64,000 nt of DNA, from assembly GCA_002414665.1 (NCBI GenBank), contig DIAF01000039.1, positions 35,021 to 99,020 of the forward strand, written 5' to 3'. This DNA is from Halieaceae bacterium UBA5085. GTDB taxonomy: Bacteria > Pseudomonadota > Gammaproteobacteria > Pseudomonadales > Halieaceae. Position numbers and translations under genes: made by a program. Shown one piece after another: positions 60,013-64,000 of this stretch. The notes under the pieces were generated by a model. That model had not been told where the DNA came from. It saw only the letters and a program-made list of their open reading frames with translations, and ran no database searches. Position 1 is the stretch's first letter. Every line of letters begins with the position of its first letter.

Positions 60013-61349
60013 TGCACAGTCTGTACCGCCTGCTGCGTGGCATCAAGCGAAGTAAGCACGCCATGAAAGAGTATGGTGCCCGTAGAGCGCTCGACAATAG
60101 CGAAGCTGAATGGGCGATCCACGACGATTTCGCGGCGGGGAAAAGAACGCCTGACACTGGTCACGCCGACCCTACCTCCTATGAAGGTGACCGCCGCCGC
60201 ACTCACGCCATTTTCGTTAAACCCAAGACGAGTGTCCTGCCTGATAATGCGCACAAAAGACGGTTGCTCGGACAAACGCCCAAACTCGACCGTTGGGCTG
60301 AACAGCCTGTCTATATCCAGTGCCCTGGGAAGCGGGCTTTCTTTATCCATTTCAATGGAATCACTAAAAGCAAATACAGGCATCTGTATGGTGAGTTGGT
60401 TCGGCGAATTGGAATTGGACAGTACCGACTTCACAAGCGCTTGAAAGCCGGGCAGCGAGTCCTGGATCAACCATGAACCCATGTCTACGGTATTTTCAGG
60501 TGCTGTATGTACGACAAAGGCGTACTTTCCGCCGGAAAAGGGCAGTTCGAAGGCAGTACTCCCATCTGGGAAACTGGCTATCGGCGCGACGTAATCGGTG
60601 ACCCGAATTGTCTCTGCAGTTTGCGAAACGCCCTCCAAGTCTGTAAAGCGATAGCCGTCATACCTCGGAAGTCGCTGGGTAGATTCAGCCCATCCTCCCT
60701 CAAACGTGGCGGCGTTAACAATCGTCCAGTCGAGACATTTGAGTACCTCCTGATCAATGACTTCAGATATTAGTTCCCGGGTCTGTTCTTTAATCCAGGC
60801 ATTAATGGCACCAGTGGCGTCTGGAGAAGCAAAGTCCAATGACTGATGATTGGCACCGTAAAGAGCCAGGCCTCGCGCCAGAAAACTCTCGCGGAACTCG
60901 AAAGGACGACCGGAGTGACAAGAAGGCGGCGCATCATTCCCACTGTTTGACCACAGCGAATTACTGAGACTAAAAGCACCCTGAGGACCCCCATCGATAA
61001 ACGGCGAAGTTATCGCTTGGGCAAGCGCCGGCGCCAATACATTAAGCTCTGAATCTTCGCTGCGCATTAAGCGTTGGTTAAGCAGGTCTCGAGTTTCTTT
61101 GTCGGCGCCCTCAGTCAGAATTGCGAGAGCGTAGTACAGCGACACGGAGGACACCATGGCGTTACTCAAGCCACCATGATCTAAGCGTGCAGCCAACAAC
61201 TCTGTCGACATTGCGTTTATAGAGGTAGCCTCTTGCAACCTCACGGGGCTTAAACCCTCCACGTCGACGCTCTGGGACCCCGCGCTGAGATAAGCAGGAG
61301 AGAGGCAACACGCCATCAATGCAAAAATGGAAACACAACGGAGGCTCAT
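60009..61349 (-). CDS. secreted serpin (serine protease inhibitor family)
   Basis: A 446-residue protein with a signal peptide (about 1-23) and a full serpin domain. Recognisable parts: SVSLYYALAILTEGAD near the N-terminus, LDWTIVNAATFEGGW (the NAIYFKGxW motif), FELPFSGGKYAFVV, the hinge ENGVSAAAVTF with small residues at P15-P9 as in inhibitory serpins, and VDRPFSFAIVERSTGTILFHGVL. The stretch from hinge to the DRPF motif is about seven residues longer than in alpha-1-antitrypsin and contains VRRS and PRRE, possible Arg cleavage sites. Bacterial serpins are uncommon in gammaproteobacteria. Stop lies in an IS21 remnant. Confidence 0.88.
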   Translation of the reverse strand: MSLRCVSIFALMACCLSPAYLSAGSQSVDVEGLSPVRLQEATSINAMSTELLAARLDHGGLSNAMVSSVSLYYALAILTEGADKETRDLLNQRLMRSEDSELNVLAPALAQAITSPFIDGGPQGAFSLSNSLWSNSGNDAPPSCHSGRPFEFRESFLARGLALYGANHQSLDFASPDATGAINAWIKEQTRELISEVIDQEVLKCLDWTIVNAATFEGGWAESTQRLPRYDGYRFTDLEGVSQTAETIRVTDYVAPIASFPDGSTAFELPFSGGKYAFVVHTAPENTVDMGSWLIQDSLPGFQALVKSVLSNSNSPNQLTIQMPVFAFSDSIEMDKESPLPRALDIDRLFSPTVEFGRLSEQPSFVRIIRQDTRLGFNENGVSAAAVTFIGGRVGVTSVRRSFPRREIVVDRPFSFAIVERSTGTILFHGVLTSLDATQQAVQTVQ

Positions 61350-61444
61350 AGTTTACTCACTCGTAACAAGGCTCTTAAACCTGATTCGTAGAAACGGTTT
61401 GCACCACGAATCTCGATAGCTAAAGCGCTGGTGAAAGCCTTTAC

Positions 61445-61537
61445 ATGCAACACCGGTCGAACTTCCTAGGCTTGGTAGCTACCGCTGCGCTAGCTGCAGG
61501 AGCTGCTGCTAGCGAATCACACGGCGATCCTTACTGA
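61445..61537 (+). other. possible 30-codon signal-peptide-like small ORF
   Basis: ATG 61445 to TGA 61537 encodes MQHRSNFLGLVATAALAAGAAAS plus SHGDPY: a basic start, a hydrophobic Ala-rich core and an A-x-A-like end, but nothing after it. It overlaps the FG-GAP gene stop on the other strand by 7 bp. It may be the broken 5' end of an exported protein gene, or chance. It also contains an inverted repeat (CGCTAGC / GCTAGCG). No other content seen in the 61350-61530 gap. Confidence 0.25.
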
Positions 61538-63276
61538 TAAATGATAGACACGACCCCCTCGGTTTTCGGTGTGTCGGCGTACTTATCGCCCCAGCCACCT
61601 TGGGCACTACCGTTGCCAATCACCAGGTCATCTTTGCCGTCACCGTTAACATCACCAATAGCGAGGGAATAGCCAAAGCGCATGCCCGTAGTCGCCTGGC
61701 TTATCGCAGGCAAACTGGGCGCTGAGATTGCCTGCGCCCTTGTACCGTTGTAGGCCCAAAATCCATCAGCATCTTGTGCTCCGTAGAAAATCGTGATCAT
61801 TCCCGCATCTACATAGTCTGTACCGCCGCGCTTTAGATCTTCGCCGGGCGACGCGACCACGATATCGGGTATGTCATCATCATTTAGATCACCCACCGCC
61901 AGGGTCGCGCCAAACATGTCGCCGCTCTCCGACGCACCCGGCACGTCTTTAGTGCGCTGCGTGAAAGACTGCTGGTGATAAGCAGCGCGACCATTCAGTT
62001 TGGTGACAACCAATCCACCGGCCATATTATTTTGGAGGCCTATGCTGTCGAGGCCTAAACCCTCCGATTTGGATGGTTTACCCTGAAAGATATGTATAGT
62101 CCCTGAATTCACTTTACCGCCCAGGTCTTCGCCCGGTGCGCCGACCACCAGCATATTTTCATAGGCTGCGAGAGCGAACCCAAAGAGATCGCCGTCTTCG
62201 GGACTGCCGGCAACGTCTTGCAAACCCTGGTTGATAAGCTCATTCCCCGGCAAGGCAGGGCCACCTTCGTTAACCCACGACCATTTGATGGATTCGCTAT
62301 AAATAATGTTGACACCACCTGCGCGCTTACCGTCTACTACATCAGCGTAAGCTCCCACCGCAATATCATTCGCACCATCGCTATTGAAGTCACCCACGGC
62401 GATAGCGCTACTAAAATACTCGTTTTCATTCCGCGTGCCCATCAGAACTCTCTGGCTGTAGAGAGAGTTGTTAAAGTGCGTGTACTGCTCACCGAATCGG
62501 TCAAGCTGGTATTCAGGGTCGTACATGACTACGTTGATAGAACCGGCATTTTTTATGCTGCCTACGTCTTCGGTAATGGCGCCAATGATCACGTCCACAC
62601 CGCCGTCGGCATTCAGATCACCAACCGCAATGGCATTACCGACCCGGTCATCCGCCTCGACAGTGCCTTTGATGTTGAAACGACCCTGATGAAAATAATT
62701 CATCGCCGTGTTGTCCGATGAGCGCGACAAATTACTATCACCTATATCAATGCTGTGGTACGTCTTCTCACCAAATCCGATAAAATGCACCATTCCCGCA
62801 TCGACCTTTTTTTTAGAATCCTCCCTCGGCACGCCGACGATAAACCTACCTCTAGGCCAGTTCTTGGCGACGGCCAGGGAATGACCGAAGCGGTCGCCCT
62901 CTTCGACGCGACCTGCAACTTCCGGACCCAACTGGCTATACATCTTGTTGAATATCAGCTCGCCATTCTCATGAACAAGCTCGAAAACAGCCCCGCCTTT
63001 AACGCCATCCACTCGGTATTCCGGTGCGCCAATAAGCACTCGCCTGTTAGCCACCGCCAGCGAAAACCCAAAAGCAGAATCAACCTGCGCTGTCTGCCCG
63101 AGGCTGCTAAGGGTAATAATCTCACTATTGGAAGGATCCAAGTTGGCCAATGCGAACGGTGCCACCAGTAGTGATGCTATTGCCATTGCGGTACACGCCG
63201 TGATCGGACGTAGACCGTGCTTTATCGCCGCCTTTTTGCTTATTTTCTCGTTTGTCGATTGCTTGGATTTCATCAC
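61531..63276 (-). CDS. exported FG-GAP / integrin-alpha-like beta-propeller protein
   Basis: A 581-residue protein starting with two Met codons, a long basic n-region and a hydrophobic segment (about 27-44, TAMAIASLLVAPFALA), so a signal peptide with an extended N-terminus. Then about seven FG-GAP repeats: FGFSLAVANRRVLIGAPE, FGHSLAVAKN, GNAIAVGDLNADGGVDVIIGA, SSAIAVGDFNSDGANDIAVGA, FGFALAAYENMLVVGAPGED, FGATLAVGDLNDDDIPDIVVASPGED, FGYSLAIGDVNGDGKDDLVIGN. The D-x-N-x-D-G loops should bind Ca2+. A seven-bladed secreted propeller, likely for binding. Upstream lies palindrome copy 3. Confidence 0.9.
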   Translation of the reverse strand: MMKSKQSTNEKISKKAAIKHGLRPITACTAMAIASLLVAPFALANLDPSNSEIITLSSLGQTAQVDSAFGFSLAVANRRVLIGAPEYRVDGVKGGAVFELVHENGELIFNKMYSQLGPEVAGRVEEGDRFGHSLAVAKNWPRGRFIVGVPREDSKKKVDAGMVHFIGFGEKTYHSIDIGDSNLSRSSDNTAMNYFHQGRFNIKGTVEADDRVGNAIAVGDLNADGGVDVIIGAITEDVGSIKNAGSINVVMYDPEYQLDRFGEQYTHFNNSLYSQRVLMGTRNENEYFSSAIAVGDFNSDGANDIAVGAYADVVDGKRAGGVNIIYSESIKWSWVNEGGPALPGNELINQGLQDVAGSPEDGDLFGFALAAYENMLVVGAPGEDLGGKVNSGTIHIFQGKPSKSEGLGLDSIGLQNNMAGGLVVTKLNGRAAYHQQSFTQRTKDVPGASESGDMFGATLAVGDLNDDDIPDIVVASPGEDLKRGGTDYVDAGMITIFYGAQDADGFWAYNGTRAQAISAPSLPAISQATTGMRFGYSLAIGDVNGDGKDDLVIGNGSAQGGWGDKYADTPKTEGVVSIIYQ

Positions 63277-63382
63277 TAGGCTTCCTTGTTAAATCGAGTT
63301 TCGGGCGTTAGACGCTGTTTGGATGTGCTGATGACTCCATCAGCTTGAAAATCAGTCTATTGCTGCGTCTCCGGAGCATCTA

Positions 63383-63398
63383 TGGGGTAAACCCCCCA
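63383..63398 (-). promoter_or_regulatory. palindromic operator (copy 3, one mismatch) upstream of the FG-GAP gene
   Basis: TGGGGT-AAAC-CCCCCA is the third copy of the TGGGGT-N4-ACCCCA palindrome, with one mismatch. It lies 107 bp before the FG-GAP start. A possible -10 (TAGACT, 63359-63354 on the minus strand) is 23 bp away, not 26 as for copies 1 and 2; the hexamer at exactly 26 bp (ACTGAT) is poor. Confidence 0.5.
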
Positions 63399-63421
63399 AT
63401 TGACCGGCCAACTCCTTCTCT

Positions 63422-64000
63422 TTATCCCTCATCACCCCAAATATCGTCTTCTTCTTGTTCGTCGCTCCGGGGCTCGGGCTCATCGTCTGGGTCTTGATCA
63501 TCGTCAATATCCCGATCGTCGCGGTAGCGGTCTTCATCACGGTAGCGGTCCTCATCGCGGTAGCGGTCTTCATCGCGGTAGCGGTCTTCGCCGCGGTAGC
63601 GGTCTTCATCACGGTAGCGGTCCTCATCGCGGTAGCGGTCCTCATCGCGGTAGCGGTCCTCATCGCGGTAGCGGTCCTCATCGGGGTAGCGGTCTTCATC
63701 ACGGTAGCGGTCTTCGCCACGGTAGCGGTCCTCATCGCGGTAGCGGTCTTCATCGCGGTAGCGGTCTTCGCCACGGTAGCGGTCTTCATCACGGTAGCGG
63801 TCGTCAACGCGGTATTGGCCGTCATCGGCAGATCCCGAGGCGTACTTACCCGCCTTTTCGTCAGCAAATGCGCGGGGATCATCTTGAGACACGGGCACGA
63901 GGGTATAACTTGCAGGCCCCAGTGCCCCCGCCACGTTGACCATCAGATTTCCGTCGCGCGTCAGTCGTGCTGAGAAGGAACCCATGAGTGGGAGGTCTTG
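63422..64000 (-). CDS. repeat protein rich in Asp-Arg-Tyr, 5' end outside the window
   Basis: The frame stays open to the window edge, so the start may lie beyond 64000; an internal ATG at 63985 gives 187 residues. The N-terminal part (VNVAGALGPASYTLVPVSQDDP) looks like the end of a beta-rich domain. Then come sixteen 6-residue units of the type DEDRYR/GEDRYR and a very acidic tail ending IWGDEG. The repeat would be disordered or a charged polyampholyte. No family recognised. It precedes the FG-GAP gene on the same strand. Confidence 0.68.
   Translation of the reverse strand, partial: QDLPLMGSFSARLTRDGNLMVNVAGALGPASYTLVPVSQDDPRAFADEKAGKYASGSADDGQYRVDDRYRDEDRYRGEDRYRDEDRYRDEDRYRGEDRYRDEDRYPDEDRYRDEDRYRDEDRYRDEDRYRDEDRYRGEDRYRDEDRYRDEDRYRDEDRYRDDRDIDDDQDPDDEPEPRSDEQEEDDIWGDEG
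63522..63809. repeat. 18-bp tandem repeat, 16 units
   Basis: The unit CGGTAGCGGTCTTCATCG (plus-strand reading) is repeated sixteen times head to tail with small changes, mostly C/T at the eleventh base and ATCA/ATCG/GCCA/GCCG at the end. As 18 is a multiple of three, the copies keep one protein frame on the minus strand. There are no unique spacers, so it is a minisatellite and not a CRISPR array. Confidence 0.92.

Noticed and set aside
61471..61482. GGTAGCTACC near 61475 as an attachment-site copy of the tRNA-Met 3' end (GTAGCTACCA)
   Set aside because: Only about 10 bp match, and the sequence is itself a palindrome; too short to claim an att site. The far boundary of the island is probably outside the window.
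63522..63809. Possible CRISPR array
   Set aside because: Units are 18 bp and directly adjacent with no spacers, and no cas genes are nearby.
63455..63973. Long plus-strand frames through the tandem repeat, one coding Val/Ala-rich and one Gly/His/Ser-rich repeats
   Set aside because: They are a by-product of an 18-bp period that keeps every frame open. The minus-strand frame has a natural acidic C-terminus and sensible flanking sequence; the plus-strand ones do not.

Overview
The window is a 64 kb piece of a GC-rich gammaproteobacterial chromosome. Gene content and order (rnpB-rsmI-lpoA; rplM-rpsI-petABC-sspAB; murA-hisG-hisD; kdsD-lptCAB-rpoN-ptsN; mreBCD; gatCAB; hemA-prfA-prmC; lolB-ispE-prs-pth-ychF) resemble the Pseudomonas and Cellvibrionales arrangement. 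I think a marine Halieaceae-type organism is likely, but that placement is inference from synteny and style, not from a search.

Layout. Positions 1-4454 hold the 5' end of rnpB, rsmI and the lpoA-yraN-diaA-dolP envelope/replication cluster. Positions 4482-9416 (minus) hold the L13/S9 operon, the cytochrome bc1 genes (cytochrome b and c1 fused in one frame) and sspA-sspB. Positions 9460-13151 hold zapE, zapG, a Nif3-like protein and a DegS-type protease. Positions 13162-17390 (minus) hold mlaC, ibaG, murA, hisG and hisD; positions 17547-27501 (plus) hold the yrbG-kdsD-kdsC-lptC-lptA-lptB-rpoN-hpf-ptsN-rapZ-ptsO series, then mgtE and darP. Positions 27417-35464 (minus) hold mreBCD, maf, a shortened RNase G and yhdP. 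Positions 35705-39228 encode the GatCAB amidotransferase. Positions 39268-46826 hold smrA, cysZ, rhlB, a DoxX protein, moeB-like, prmC, prfA and hemA. Positions 47055-55913 hold a TPR lipoprotein, lolB, ispE, tRNA-Gln, prs, rplY, pth, ychF, the agmatine genes aguB-aguA and tRNA-Met.

Directly after tRNA-Met the character changes. From about 55.9 kb to the end the DNA looks less GC-rich, is coded almost entirely on the minus strand, and carries decayed IS91-type and IS21-type fragments. Its genes are an exported protein of unknown function, a multi-pass sensor histidine kinase, a NarL/LuxR-type response regulator, a secreted serpin, an exported FG-GAP (integrin-alpha-like) beta-propeller protein and a protein with sixteen 6-residue Asp/Arg/Tyr repeats that runs off the window. 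Three copies of a 16-bp palindrome, TGGGGT-N4-ACCCCA (one with a single mismatch), lie in the gaps just upstream of the exported protein, the kinase and the FG-GAP gene. In two of them the distance to a candidate -10 box is identical (26 bp). I read this as a candidate undescribed regulon: a local two-component system controlling a set of secreted proteins.

Other oddities in the core are an mreC without a normal start codon, an RNase G that lacks its zinc-link and C-terminal domain, an orphan mlaC without mlaFED or mlaB, and a long antisense overlap between darP and yhdP.
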